From Kluyvera sp047971185 (lineage in GTDB: Bacteria > Pseudomonadota > Gammaproteobacteria > Enterobacterales > Enterobacteriaceae): a stretch of DNA of 64,000 nt. Shown here piece after piece: positions 32,324 through 41,260 of the stretch. The translations under genes were made by a program, and so were the position numbers. The stretch's first letter is position 1, and every line of letters begins with the position of its first letter. A model generated the notes under the pieces. That model saw only the letters and a list, made by a program, of their open reading frames with translations. It was not told where the DNA came from and did no database searches. The stretch is from NCBI RefSeq assembly GCF_047971185.1, contig NZ_JBKDZH010000014.1, forward strand, positions 62,001 through 126,000, written 5' to 3'.

Positions 32324-33880
32324 ATGCAGACAGCACAATGGATTATCAGGAAGTATCTGCGTAAGCGAATCGCGGTCTGTGTGATTATCGCGGTGGGTGC
32401 CTTTGCCCTCACCCTGGGTACGCGATTTATTTCGCAGCGTGGCGTAAATCAGCAGCAGATAGACGCGCTGACGGCCCATTCTGTCGAAAGCTTGAATAAA
32501 ATATTGCGCCCCGTGGAATTTCAGCGTCAGGAGATGCTGGCGCTGGTGGGGCAGCCCTGTATGGCCATTCACCTGCCGTTGCGCAAACTGGCGGTCATGC
32601 TACAAACGGTACGCTCAGTGGCGCTGGTAAAATCGGGGCAGCTGTACTGTTCCAGCACGCTGGGCGCCCGCAATGTTGCCGTGCACACGCTTCAGCCCTG
32701 GCTGCCCAACGGCCAGCCGCGCCTTGAGCTGGCCACCGACCATTCGGTGCTGAAAGGCACGCCGATACTGATTCAATGGTACCCGGCGTCCGCCGACGGC
32801 CAGGACGGCGTACTGGTGTCGATCAACATCGACCTGCTCAGCAATATTATCCTCGAGCCGGCACCGCCGCTGATTAACCACATCAGCCTCAACGTGGGGA
32901 ACCAGCATTACCAGCCCGACGTCGGAATTACCGATGCGCTGTCCAGCAACGGCGACAGTATCTACACCCGTAGCTCCGCGGCGTTCCCGTTTAGCGTCAG
33001 CGCCCTCAGCCCCGGCGCTGAACGGCTGGCGCTGCGTAACCTGCTCTCGCAACTGCCGCTGGCGATTATCATGAGCGTGCTGTTTACCTGGATTGCATGG
33101 TTGGCCACCGCCGGGCGGCTCAGCTTCTCGCGGGAAATTAATATGGGTATCGCGGGGAAAGAGTTCAGCCTCTACTGCCAGCCGCAGATGGACGCCCGCA
33201 TGCAGCGCTGCATCGGCGTGGAGATCCTGCTACGGTGGCACAACCCGCGAGTGGGCTGGGTAGAACCGGACGTGTTTATCCCCATTGCGGAAACGCAACA
33301 CCTGATTATTCCCCTCACCCGCTATGTGATCGGCGAAACAGCAAAAAAACTGTCTCTTTTCCCGCAGGACCCGGCGTTCCAGATAGGCATCAACGTTGCC
33401 GCCCCGCACTTCAAGAATGGCCGTCTGATGCAGGATTTACATCAGCACTGGTTTAGCTATCAGCCCGTTCAGCAGTTGACGGTAGAACTGACCGAGCGCG
33501 ATGCCCTGCACGATGTTAACTATCAGGTGCGCAGCGAGCTGGGGAATCGCCAGGTCAAACTGGCGATCGATGACTTTGGCACAGGCAACAGCTCTCTGTC
33601 CTGGCTTGAGATGCTGCATCCCGACGTGCTGAAGATTGATAAATCCTTCACCAGCGCCATCGGCACCGATGCGGTGAACTCAACGGTCACCGAGATCATT
33701 ATCGCGCTGGGGCAGCGGCTGAATATTGAACTGATTGCGGAGGGCGTGGAAACGCGCGAGCAGGCGCAGTATTTACAGCGCCACGGCGTTCACCTGTTGC
33801 AGGGATATCTGTTTTCGCCGCCGATGCCGCTGGAAGATTTCCCGCAGTGGCTGGCTGAACATGAGGCGAAACAACCGTAG
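32324..33880 (+). CDS. pdeD: c-di-GMP phosphodiesterase with CSS sensor domain
   Basis: A 518-residue membrane protein homologous to E. coli PdeD (YoaD). An N-terminal transmembrane helix (about 16-36) leads into a periplasmic CSS domain with YCSST at about 107-111 (redox-sensitive cysteines), then a second helix (about 240-262, LPLAIIMSVLFTWIAWLATA). The cytoplasmic EAL domain follows: GVEILLRW (EIL in place of EAL, about 300), DDFGTGNSSLSWL (about 416) and AEGVETREQ. Catalytic metal-binding residues appear conserved, so hydrolysis of c-di-GMP to pGpG is expected. The EIL variant keeps the catalytic Glu. Confidence 0.92.
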   Translation: MQTAQWIIRKYLRKRIAVCVIIAVGAFALTLGTRFISQRGVNQQQIDALTAHSVESLNKILRPVEFQRQEMLALVGQPCMAIHLPLRKLAVMLQTVRSVALVKSGQLYCSSTLGARNVAVHTLQPWLPNGQPRLELATDHSVLKGTPILIQWYPASADGQDGVLVSINIDLLSNIILEPAPPLINHISLNVGNQHYQPDVGITDALSSNGDSIYTRSSAAFPFSVSALSPGAERLALRNLLSQLPLAIIMSVLFTWIAWLATAGRLSFSREINMGIAGKEFSLYCQPQMDARMQRCIGVEILLRWHNPRVGWVEPDVFIPIAETQHLIIPLTRYVIGETAKKLSLFPQDPAFQIGINVAAPHFKNGRLMQDLHQHWFSYQPVQQLTVELTERDALHDVNYQVRSELGNRQVKLAIDDFGTGNSSLSWLEMLHPDVLKIDKSFTSAIGTDAVNSTVTEIIIALGQRLNIELIAEGVETREQAQYLQRHGVHLLQGYLFSPPMPLEDFPQWLAEHEAKQP

Positions 33881-33908
33881 CCCGGCGTCTACGCTGACGC
33901 CGGGCTAC
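33877..33908. repeat. REP-like inverted repeat between pdeD and yoaE
   Basis: A 13-bp perfect stem GTAGCCCGGCGTC / GACGCCGGGCTAC with a TACGCT loop. It includes the pdeD stop codon and separates the convergent pdeD and yoaE genes. GC content and sequence resemble enterobacterial REP/PU elements, which stabilise mRNA ends; it may also terminate weakly. Confidence 0.7.
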
Positions 33909-33914
33909 CGGGGG

Positions 33915-35474
33915 TTACTCTTCTTCGTCGTGGGCTGAAACCCGCTTCACCACGCGTACCTGATCGACACGATACCCGTTGGCCGCCGTCACGGTAATCT
34001 GCGCGGACGGCAGTTCAACCGTCTCGCCGACTGCCGGGATCTGGCCATTGACCGCAATCACCAGCCCCGCCACGGTGGCGTAGTCGTTATCTTCATCCAC
34101 CAGGTTTTCGAGGCCCAGCGTTTGCTGTAGCGCGTGCAGGTCGGTGGAGCCTTTTACTAACCAGCCTTCACCGTCGGCGACGATTTCCGGCGTTTCATCC
34201 GCATCCGGGAATTCACCGGCAATGGCCTCCAGCACGTCCAGCGGCGTAACCAGCCCCTGCACCACGCCAAACTCGTTGGTCACGATAACGAAGCTGCCGC
34301 GCGCCCGGCGCAGCACGCCCAGCATGTTGATCGGATCCAGCGTGTCCGGCACGATAATCGCCGGCGTCGCGGCGGCAATCGCCAGCACGTCTTCACCCGC
34401 TTCCAGCGCCACCAGCAGCTCTTTAGCGCGGACAATACCGACGATTTCATCCAGTTCACCGCGACACACCGGGAACAGGCTGTGCGGCGATGACAGCAGC
34501 TGTTCGCGGATTTCGTCCACGCTCAGGTCGGCGTCCACCCAGCTGATTTCGCCACGCGGCGTCATAATGCTGCGCAGCGAGCGCGAGGCCAGCGTCAGCA
34601 CGCCGTTAATCATGTAGCGCTCTTCTTCAACAAACGCCCCTTCCGGTACCGGCACGTTGGTCGGATGCCCTTCTTCCTGCGCGGCGCTTACCGGCTTGCG
34701 GTTGCCCATCAGGCGCAGAATGGCATCGGCGGTGCGTGCGCGCAGCGGCAGCGTCGACTGATGACGAATAAAGTTACGGCGTGCGATCTGGTTAAACAGC
34801 TCAATGATGATTGAGAAGCCAATCGCGGCGTACAGGTAGCCTTTCGGAATATGGAAGCCAAAACCTTCCGCTACCAGGCTCAAGCCGATCATCAGCAGGA
34901 AGCTCAGACACAGCACCACCACCGTCGGATGCTGGTTGACAAAGCGCGTCAGCGGTTTCGAAGCCAGCAGCATCACGCCCATGGCGATCACCACCGCGGC
35001 CATCATCACCGGCAGATGGTTCACCATCCCGACCGCGGTGATTACCGCATCCAGCGAGAACACCGCGTCAAGCACCACAATCTGCATGACCACGACCCAG
35101 AAGCTGGAATAGCCTTTACCGTGGCCCGAGTCGTGCTGACGGTTTTCCAGCCGCTCGTGCAGCTCGGTGGTGGCTTTAAACAGCAGGAACAGGCCGCCCA
35201 CCAGCATGATCAGGTCGCGTCCGGAGAAGGTCTGCCCCCATACGCTAAACAGCGGCGCGGTCAGAGTCACCATCCACGAGATCACGGAAAGCAGTCCCAG
35301 ACGCATGATTAGCGCCAGAGAAAGACCGATAAGACGGGCTTTATCTCGTTGTTTCGGCGGCAGTTTATCGGCAAGAATCGCGATAAATACCAGGTTATCA
35401 ATACCGAGAACGATTTCCAGAACGACAAGCGTCAACAATCCGGCCCAGATTGACGGGTCCATTAACAGTTCCAT
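33915..35474 (-). CDS. yoaE: TerC-family inner membrane protein with CBS and CorC domains
   Basis: A 519-residue protein homologous to E. coli YoaE. The N-terminal part (to about 240) has six to seven membrane segments with TerC signatures LEIVLGIDNLVFIAIL and LDAVFSLDAVITAVGM. Two CBS domains follow (MTPRGEISWVDADLSV...; ARGSFVIVTNEFGVVQGLVT), then a C-terminal CorC/HlyC transporter-associated domain (WLVKGSTDLHALQQTL...). TerC relatives export manganese or load metal enzymes, but YoaE's own role is uncertain. ATG 35474 has GGAG 6 nt upstream; the in-frame TTG at 35486 is rejected. Its C-terminus is Asp/Glu-rich (AHDEEE). Confidence 0.93.
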   Translation of the reverse strand: MELLMDPSIWAGLLTLVVLEIVLGIDNLVFIAILADKLPPKQRDKARLIGLSLALIMRLGLLSVISWMVTLTAPLFSVWGQTFSGRDLIMLVGGLFLLFKATTELHERLENRQHDSGHGKGYSSFWVVVMQIVVLDAVFSLDAVITAVGMVNHLPVMMAAVVIAMGVMLLASKPLTRFVNQHPTVVVLCLSFLLMIGLSLVAEGFGFHIPKGYLYAAIGFSIIIELFNQIARRNFIRHQSTLPLRARTADAILRLMGNRKPVSAAQEEGHPTNVPVPEGAFVEEERYMINGVLTLASRSLRSIMTPRGEISWVDADLSVDEIREQLLSSPHSLFPVCRGELDEIVGIVRAKELLVALEAGEDVLAIAAATPAIIVPDTLDPINMLGVLRRARGSFVIVTNEFGVVQGLVTPLDVLEAIAGEFPDADETPEIVADGEGWLVKGSTDLHALQQTLGLENLVDEDNDYATVAGLVIAVNGQIPAVGETVELPSAQITVTAANGYRVDQVRVVKRVSAHDEEE

Positions 35475-35770
35475 AAACCACTCCAACGAGAGACGTGACG
35501 AGTCATCGCTATGTCATGTTTAAGCGAGACGATACCAGGCGATAGAAAAATGTGGCGCGCAGGGCCAGGACGTGTGCCGCAAAAGCGGCTGGTGGTGAAA
35601 CGGCGTCGGTGACGATCCATACTACGGGCTGATGCCCTATACTCCTGTGTAGTTAAACGGATATACAACATAGCAAAAACAAATGACATTTTGGCAGAGA
35701 TTTACGAGTCTTTGCAAAATGTAAGGTAATTTTTTGCAGCATGAAATAATTGTCGCCCTTTAACTAAATT

Positions 35771-35812
35771 ACGGATCTTCATCACATTAATTATTCTTTC
35801 ACTGTCTAAAAT
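35771..35812 (+). promoter_or_regulatory. Putative CRP-activated manX promoter
   Basis: In the 455-bp gap between yoaE and manX, ACGGA-N6-TCACA (35771-35786, centre 35778.5) fits a CRP site with one good half. The -10 TAAAAT at 35807-35812 puts the CRP centre about 41 bp upstream of the start point, the class II position. manXYZ in E. coli is CRP-activated and Mlc-repressed; AT-rich GCATGAAATAAT upstream (35739-35750) could be part of an Mlc site. The rest of the gap holds no gene that I can support. Confidence 0.5.
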
Positions 35813-35929
35813 AATTCTCGGTATTTATTGGTTTATCTCTCTAACCCTTGTCTGAATCGATTCGGTCACGACATCGGCTCAAAATGTATCGGGCATACTG
35901 ATACACACGATAATAAAAGGAGGTAGCAA

Positions 35930-36898
35930 GTGACGATTGCTATTGTAATAGGCACACATGGTTGGGCAGCAGAACAACTGCTGAAAACGGCAGAAATGCT
36001 GTTGGGTGAGCAGGAGAATGTTGGCTGGATCGATTTCGTGCCTGGCGAGAACGCAGAAACGTTAATCGAAAAATACACCGCACAGCTGGCTAAGCTTGAT
36101 ACCAGCAAAGGTGTGTTGTTCCTGGTCGACACCTGGGGCGGTAGCCCATTCAATGCGGCAAGCCGTATCGTTGTCGATAAAGAAAACTATGAAGTGATCG
36201 CTGGCGTCAACGTCCCGATGCTGGTCGAAACCTTCATGGCCCGCGACGACAACCCGAGCTTCGACGAACTGGTCGCTCTGGCCGTTGAAACCGGTAGCGA
36301 AGGCGTGAAAGCGCTGAAAGCCAAACCGGTGGAAAAAGCCGCGCCGGTTGCTGCACCTGTCGCACCAAAAGCCGCTGCACCAGCGAAACCGATGGGCCCG
36401 AACGATTACATGGTCATCGGCCTGGCGCGTATCGATGACCGTCTGATTCACGGTCAGGTTGCGACCCGCTGGACCAAAGAAACCAACGTGACCCGCATTA
36501 TTGTTGTCAGCGACGAAGTGGCTGCCGACACCGTGCGTAAAACGCTGCTGACTCAGGTTGCTCCTCCAGGCGTAACGGCACACGTTGTCGATGTCGCCAA
36601 AATGATCCGCGTCTACAACAACCCGAAATATGCGGGCGAGCGCGTGATGCTGCTGTTCACTAACCCGACTGACGTTGAACGTATTGTGGAAGGCGGCGTG
36701 AAAGTGACTTCCGTTAACGTCGGCGGCATGGCGTTCCGCCAGGGCAAAACCCAGGTGAACAACGCCGTTTCCGTTGATGAGAAGGATATTGAAGCCTTCC
36801 AGAAACTGAACGCACGCGGGATCGAGCTGGAAGTCCGTAAGGTTTCCACCGATCAGAGACTGAAAATGATGGATCTGATTGCCAAAGTGCCGAAATAA
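35930..36898 (+). CDS. manX: Mannose PTS EIIAB component
   Basis: A 322-residue cytoplasmic protein that passes phosphate from HPr to the sugar taken up by ManYZ. The EIIA domain has His10 (VIGTHGWAAEQ); an Ala/Pro-rich linker (about 128-155, AAPVAAPVAPKAAAPAKP) leads to the EIIB domain with phospho-His174 (ARIDDRLIHGQVATRW). Start is GTG after GGAGG, as in E. coli. Substrates of the system are mannose, glucose, glucosamine and others. manY follows after 62 nt with its own GGAG. Confidence 0.98.
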   Translation: MTIAIVIGTHGWAAEQLLKTAEMLLGEQENVGWIDFVPGENAETLIEKYTAQLAKLDTSKGVLFLVDTWGGSPFNAASRIVVDKENYEVIAGVNVPMLVETFMARDDNPSFDELVALAVETGSEGVKALKAKPVEKAAPVAAPVAPKAAAPAKPMGPNDYMVIGLARIDDRLIHGQVATRWTKETNVTRIIVVSDEVAADTVRKTLLTQVAPPGVTAHVVDVAKMIRVYNNPKYAGERVMLLFTNPTDVERIVEGGVKVTSVNVGGMAFRQGKTQVNNAVSVDEKDIEAFQKLNARGIELEVRKVSTDQRLKMMDLIAKVPK

Positions 36899-36960
36899 GC
36901 GCTCTGGCAACCTTTTTTAGCCTTCACACTTAAGTTTGAATTAGCAATAGGAGAAGTACA

Positions 36961-37761
36961 ATGGAGATTACCACTCTTCAGATTGTGCTGGTGTTCATCG
37001 TCGCATGTATCGCGGGTATGGAATCGATACTTGATGAATTTCAGTTCCACCGCCCGCTGGTCGCTTGTACCCTGGTCGGTATCGTTCTCGGGGACATGAA
37101 AACCGGTATTATCATCGGTGGTACCCTTGAAATGATCGCGCTGGGCTGGATGAACATCGGTGCAGCCGTTGCGCCGGATGCCGCCCTGGCCTCTATCATT
37201 TCAACCATTCTGGTTATCGCAGGCCATCAGGGCATCGGTGCCGGTATCGCGCTGGCGATTCCGCTGGCCGCTGCGGGCCAGGTTCTGACCATTATCGTTC
37301 GTACCATCACCGTGGCCTTCCAGCACGCAGCGGATAAAGCGGCGGAGAGCGGAAACCTCACGGCGCTGTCCTGGATCCACGTGTCCTCCCTGTTCCTGCA
37401 GGCGATGCGTATTGCTATCCCAGCTGTCATCGTTGCCGTTTCCGTCGGCACCAGTGAAGTTCAGGGCATGCTGAACGCCATTCCGGAAGTGGTGACCAGC
37501 GGTCTGAACATCGCCGGTGGCATGATCGTGGTGGTTGGTTATGCGATGGTCATCAACATGATGCGCGCAGGCTACCTGATGCCGTTCTTCTACCTGGGCT
37601 TCGTGACCGCCGCATTCACTGACTTCAACCTGGTTGCTCTGGGTGTGATCGGCGCAGTGATGGCTATCCTCTACATCCAGCTGAGCCCGAAATACAACCG
37701 CGTAGCCGGTGCACCAGCTCAGGCAGCTGGCAATAACGATCTCGACAACGAACTGGACTAA
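36961..37761 (+). CDS. manY: Mannose PTS EIIC component
   Basis: A 266-residue integral membrane subunit (E. coli 266). EIIC-Man hallmarks: FHRPLVACTLVGIVLGD near residue 30 and GGTLEMIALGWMNIGAAVAP. With ManZ it forms the sugar channel; in E. coli it is also needed for lambda DNA entry and for several bacteriocins. manZ follows 3 nt after the stop. Confidence 0.98.
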   Translation: MEITTLQIVLVFIVACIAGMESILDEFQFHRPLVACTLVGIVLGDMKTGIIIGGTLEMIALGWMNIGAAVAPDAALASIISTILVIAGHQGIGAGIALAIPLAAAGQVLTIIVRTITVAFQHAADKAAESGNLTALSWIHVSSLFLQAMRIAIPAVIVAVSVGTSEVQGMLNAIPEVVTSGLNIAGGMIVVVGYAMVINMMRAGYLMPFFYLGFVTAAFTDFNLVALGVIGAVMAILYIQLSPKYNRVAGAPAQAAGNNDLDNELD

Positions 37762-37764
37762 CAG

Positions 37765-38625
37765 GTGAGCGAAATGGTTGATGTGACTAAAACTACCACC
37801 GAGAAAAAACTCACTCCGGGTGATATTCGTGGCGTGTTCCTTCGTTCTAACCTGTTCCAGGGTTCATGGAACTTCGAACGTATGCAGGCGCTGGGCTTCT
37901 GCTTCTCCATGGTTCCGGCGATTAAACGCCTGTACCCAGAGAACAACGATGCGCGTAAACAAGCGATTAAGCGTCACCTGGAATTCTTTAACACCCATCC
38001 GTACGTTGCGGCGCCGGTACTCGGCGTAACGCTGGCGATGGAAGAACAGCGTGCTAACGGCGCAGAGATTGACGATGGTGCCATCAACGGTATCAAAGTA
38101 GGTCTGATGGGCCCGCTGGCAGGCGTGGGCGACCCGATTTTCTGGGGTACCGTACGTCCGGTATTCGCCGCGCTGGGCGCCGGTATCGCGATGAGCGGTA
38201 GCCTGCTTGGTCCGCTGCTGTTCTTCATCCTGTTCAACCTGGTACGTCTGGCAACCCGTTACTACGGCGTGGCTTACGGCTACCGTAAAGGTATCGATAT
38301 CGTTAGCGATATGGGCGGCGGCTTCCTGCAGAAACTGACTGAGGGGGCGTCAATCCTCGGCCTGTTTGTTATGGGGGCCCTGGTGAACAAGTGGACACAC
38401 GTGAACATCCCGCTGGTGGTTTCAACCATCACCGGTCAGGATGGCCAGACTCGCGTGACCACCGTGCAGACTATCCTTGACCAGCTGATGCCGGGCCTGG
38501 TACCGCTGCTGTTGACCTTCGCCTGTATGTGGCTGCTGCGTAAGAAAGTTAACGCCCTGTGGATCATCGTTGGCTTCTTCGTCATCGGTATCGTGGGCTA
38601 CGCAATCGGCCTGCTGGGTCTGTAA
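37765..38625 (+). CDS. manZ: Mannose PTS EIID component
   Basis: A 286-residue inner membrane subunit. The EIID signature runs SWNFERMQALGFCFSMVPAI, KRLYPENN, and GVGDPIFWGTVRPVFAALGA. The first codon in this reading is GTG at 37765 (MSEMVDVTK); the ATG at 37774 is an alternative used by some annotations, and AGGTG upstream is closer to the GTG. The C-terminus ends in a single hydrophobic helix (LWIIVGFFVIGIVGYAIGLL). Confidence 0.98.
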   Translation: MSEMVDVTKTTTEKKLTPGDIRGVFLRSNLFQGSWNFERMQALGFCFSMVPAIKRLYPENNDARKQAIKRHLEFFNTHPYVAAPVLGVTLAMEEQRANGAEIDDGAINGIKVGLMGPLAGVGDPIFWGTVRPVFAALGAGIAMSGSLLGPLLFFILFNLVRLATRYYGVAYGYRKGIDIVSDMGGGFLQKLTEGASILGLFVMGALVNKWTHVNIPLVVSTITGQDGQTRVTTVQTILDQLMPGLVPLLLTFACMWLLRKKVNALWIIVGFFVIGIVGYAIGLLGL

Positions 38626-38638
38626 TATCTGCTGTACG

Positions 38639-38666
38639 CCGGGGGCCTCTGCCCCCGGTTTTTTTT
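38639..38666 (+). terminator. Terminator of manXYZ
   Basis: An 8-bp GC stem CCGGGGGC / GCCCCCGG with a CTCT loop and eight T, 13 nt after manZ. yobD begins 14 nt later with its own GGAGG, so some read-through could supply yobD. Confidence 0.92.
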
Positions 38667-38679
38667 ATCTGGAGGCTTA

Positions 38680-39138
38680 ATGACAATAACGGATCTGATA
38701 CTGGTTCTTTTCATCCTCGCGCTGCTGGCATTCGCCATTTACGACCAGTTCATTATGCCCCGCCGCCACGGCGCTACCCTGCTTTCGGTTCCCCTGCTGC
38801 GTCCCGGACGCGTAGACAGCGTTATCTTCGTCGTGCTGATCGCCATTCTGATTTACAACAACGTGACCCACCACGGCGAAATTATAACCACATGGTTATT
38901 ATGTGCGCTGGCGCTGATGGGCTTTTATCTGTTCTGGATCCGTAGCCCAAAGATTATTTTCAAAGCGGAAGGTTTTTTCTTCGCCAATGCGTGGATTAAA
39001 TATAGCCGGATCCAGAAAATGAATTTATCCGAGGATGGCGTGCTGGTGATGCAATTAGAAAAACGCCGTCTTCTTGTGCGGGTCAAGAATATTGATGACC
39101 TCGAAAAGATATACAACCTTCTCATTAATAATCAATAA
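38680..39138 (+). CDS. yobD: Inner membrane protein YobD (DUF986)
   Basis: A 152-residue protein homologous to E. coli YobD. Three hydrophobic helices (about 3-22, 45-62, 68-88) are followed by a soluble C-terminal domain (SEDGVLVMQLEKRRLLVRVK). Function unknown. GGAGG lies 7 nt before the ATG; it follows the manXYZ terminator. Confidence 0.93.
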   Translation: MTITDLILVLFILALLAFAIYDQFIMPRRHGATLLSVPLLRPGRVDSVIFVVLIAILIYNNVTHHGEIITTWLLCALALMGFYLFWIRSPKIIFKAEGFFFANAWIKYSRIQKMNLSEDGVLVMQLEKRRLLVRVKNIDDLEKIYNLLINNQ

Positions 39139-39142
39139 GTTA

Positions 39143-39206
39143 TAATATAGCCTTCGCTATAACTGTGTTATTTTCAGGCAATGTAGTTATAGCGTTGGCT
39201 ATGTTT
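39143..39206 (+). promoter_or_regulatory. Two MntR-like boxes upstream of mntP
   Basis: Box 1 (39143-39164) has TATAGC-CTTC-GCTATA; box 2 (39185-39206) has TATAGC-GTTG-GCTATG. Both match the enterobacterial MntR pattern ACATAGC-N4-GCTATGT in the core, with centres 42 bp apart (four helical turns). They sit between yobD and the mntP riboswitch. MntR with Mn2+ activates mntP in E. coli. Confidence 0.75.
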
Positions 39207-39339
39207 AGCCCAGCATTTCCCTTCATATTTATTAACTTCCTGATTACGCAATAAATCCAAATGAAAATCGTTATCACTAAACGATTAAATAAGCAATAGC
39301 AAGAGTTGTTTTATATTCTAAAAATATGTTAAGGTTGCG

Positions 39340-39480
39340 CCCGTCGTTGGGGAGTAGCTGATTTCCACTAGCTGGAAATGTACGTGTCAACATACTCGTT
39401 GCAAAACGTGGTGCGTACGGATTACGTCAGTAGTCAAGCGAGACCATAGACGCATTTACTGCTGATTACTGGGGGCAGGA
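39340..39480 (+). ncRNA. yybP-ykoY manganese riboswitch in the mntP leader
   Basis: The leader contains the conserved blocks of the E. coli mntP aptamer: GTTGGGGAGTAGC (39345-39358), TACGTGTCAACATACTCGTT (39381-39400) and GCAAAACGTGG, then AGCGAGACCATAGACGCA. The family binds Mn2+ and here should raise translation of the exporter when manganese is high. Ends are approximate; the rest of the leader to the ATG at 39518 (GGGGGCAGGA... region) would hold the switching helix. Confidence 0.85.
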
Positions 39481-39517
39481 ATGTGTCGTATGGAAACTTC
39501 CCGGTCTGGACACGCAC

Positions 39518-40084
39518 ATGAATTTAACCGCCACTATCCTCCTTGCCTTAGGTATGTCGATGGATGCATTCGCTGCATCGATTGGTAAAGGCGCCACCCT
39601 GCATAAACCCAAATTCTCTGAAGCGCTGCGTACCGGCCTGATCTTTGGCGTGATCGAAATGCTCACCCCGCTTATCGGCTGGGGACTGGGGATGCTTGCC
39701 AGCCAGTTCGTGATGGAATGGAGCCACTGGGTGGCCTTTGTACTGCTGGTGTTCCTCGGCGGGCGTATGGTTATCGAGGGGATACGCGGCAATGACGACG
39801 ACGAAAAAGAAGCGCCGCGTCGCCATGGTTTCTGGCTGCTGGTCACCACCGCGATTGCCACCAGCCTCGATGCGATGGCCGTTGGCGTTGGCCTGGCGTT
39901 CCTGCAGGTCAATATTCTGACTACCGCGTTTGCCATCGGCTGCGCCACCTTTGTGATGTCGACGCTTGGTATTATGGTCGGCCGCTTTATCGGCCCGCTG
40001 CTCGGCAAACGGGCCGAAATTCTGGGCGGGATCGTGCTTATCGCTATCGGCGCACAGATCCTCTACGCCCACTATATGGGTTAA
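39518..40084 (+). CDS. mntP: Manganese exporter
   Basis: A 188-residue six-helix membrane protein. Two copies of a MntP-type repeat are visible: LALGMSMDAFAASIGKGATL and ATSLDAMAVGVGLAFLQVNI, each with the metal-binding Asp in MSMDA/TSLDA. A charged cytosolic loop (GNDDDEKEAPRRHG) joins the halves. Control is by MntR boxes and the riboswitch upstream. The stop overlaps that of the convergent rlmA by 3 nt (shared TTAA). Confidence 0.97.
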   Translation: MNLTATILLALGMSMDAFAASIGKGATLHKPKFSEALRTGLIFGVIEMLTPLIGWGLGMLASQFVMEWSHWVAFVLLVFLGGRMVIEGIRGNDDDEKEAPRRHGFWLLVTTAIATSLDAMAVGVGLAFLQVNILTTAFAIGCATFVMSTLGIMVGRFIGPLLGKRAEILGGIVLIAIGAQILYAHYMG

Positions 40085-40878
40085 TCGGCTTCCCGGCGCC
40101 AGGCGTGAATCGCGAAATCCGTCTGGCAGTCAAACTGCGTCTGCTGCTGTAACCTCTCCCACACTTCTGGCTTTGCCCGCCATGCAAATGGCGTCATCTG
40201 CAATAGCGTCACCGCTTCAGCGCCGGTTAACTGCATCGGATAGGCCAGCGCATCGTGGCTCTCGAGCGTAAACCCGTCAATCACCTCTGAGTGCGGCGCA
40301 TGCAGCTGTACTTCACTGTAAATCAGCCCTTTCAGCTCAACGAGATGGTGCGGGCCCGGGGTGACGGTAATCACCCAACCGCCCGGCTTCACAACCCGTT
40401 TAAGCTCCTGCGGATTACAGGGAGCATAAATGCGAATCACCACATCCATACTGTGATCAGCAAAAGGCAGACGCTGGCTAGAAGCAACGCAAAAGTTCAC
40501 CTGCGGATAACGCTTAGCGCCGAAGCGGACCGCGGTTTTCGACACATCCAGGCCCCACGTTTCCTGCGCCTGGGCGGCAAACGCGTGGGTGTAGTACCCT
40601 TCTCCACAGCCGATATCCAGCAGCTGCTGCGGCTGAATCGCGCTCAGTTTATCGCTTACCGCATCGCGCAGCGGCTGATAGTGCCCAGCATCAAGAAAGG
40701 CCCGGCGCGCCTGCATCATCTCCGCACTGTCGCCCGGGTCGCGAGAACGTTTATGCTGCACCGGCAGGAGGTTAACGTAGCCCTCTTTCGCCCGATCGAA
40801 CTGATGACGCTGCGGGCAAAGGTAACTATTGCCGCTGCGCGTGAGCGGCGCGTGGCAGAGCGGACAACTGTAGGACAT
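40081..40878 (-). CDS. rlmA: 23S rRNA (guanine745-N1)-methyltransferase
   Basis: A 265-residue protein. An N-terminal zinc finger (CPLCHAPLTRSGNSYLCPQRH, Cys/Cys/Cys/His) leads into a Rossmann methyltransferase domain: LLDIGCGEGYYTHAFA (SAM motif I) and RIYAPCNPQELKRVVKPGGW. In E. coli it methylates G745 in helix 35 of 23S rRNA. It is convergent with mntP. Confidence 0.95.
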   Translation of the reverse strand: MSYSCPLCHAPLTRSGNSYLCPQRHQFDRAKEGYVNLLPVQHKRSRDPGDSAEMMQARRAFLDAGHYQPLRDAVSDKLSAIQPQQLLDIGCGEGYYTHAFAAQAQETWGLDVSKTAVRFGAKRYPQVNFCVASSQRLPFADHSMDVVIRIYAPCNPQELKRVVKPGGWVITVTPGPHHLVELKGLIYSEVQLHAPHSEVIDGFTLESHDALAYPMQLTGAEAVTLLQMTPFAWRAKPEVWERLQQQTQFDCQTDFAIHAWRREAD

Positions 40879-40975
40879 AACAACTCCGGCTAGATAACAA
40901 AGGGCGAAAGTGTACCGCTATTCTGGCGCGGGCGGAAGGCGAAGCGAGGGTTCAGGGCGGATGATGATAAAAATG

Positions 40976-41003
40976 ATAAAGCCCCGCAGTCGCGAGGCTT
41001 TAT
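40976..41003 (-). terminator. Terminator of yobF-cspC
   Basis: Stem AAAGCC.CGC / GCG.GGCTTT (one mismatch) with an AGTC loop; in the cspC direction it is followed by TTATCATTTTTATC. It lies 48 nt after the cspC stop. Confidence 0.75.
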
Positions 41004-41050
41004 GTCTGATAACGTTGCGCTTGCGCGCCGCAAGATCAGTGGGTATCGAA

Positions 41051-41260
41051 TCAGATAGCGGTTACGTTAACAGCCGCTGGGCCTTTCTGGCCGTCCTGAA
41101 TTTCGAACTCAACGTTCTGGCCTTCAGCCAGAGTTTTGAAGCCGTTACCCTGGATCGCAGAGAAGTGTACGAATACATCTTTGCTGCCGTCAGCCGGAGT
41201 AATGAAGCCAAAACCTTTAGACTCGTTGAACCACTTAACTTGACCTTTAATCTTTGCCAT
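41051..41260 (-). CDS. cspC: Cold shock-family RNA chaperone CspC
   Basis: A 69-residue OB-fold protein identical in layout to E. coli CspC. RNP1 KGFGFITP and RNP2 VFVHFSAI are intact. Start ATG 41260 ([10 protein letters not shown]) has AAGGAATTTTGCAA upstream, as in E. coli; an in-frame codon two residues earlier is not used in the family. CspC stabilises rpoS and other mRNAs at 37 degrees. It is the second gene of yobF-cspC, and here its start lies inside the end of the yobF frame. Confidence 0.98.

Noticed and set aside
33220..33245. PdeD as a catalytically dead EAL protein because EAL reads EIL
   Set aside because: The catalytic Glu of the motif is kept, and DDFGTG and EGVET are intact, so activity is expected.
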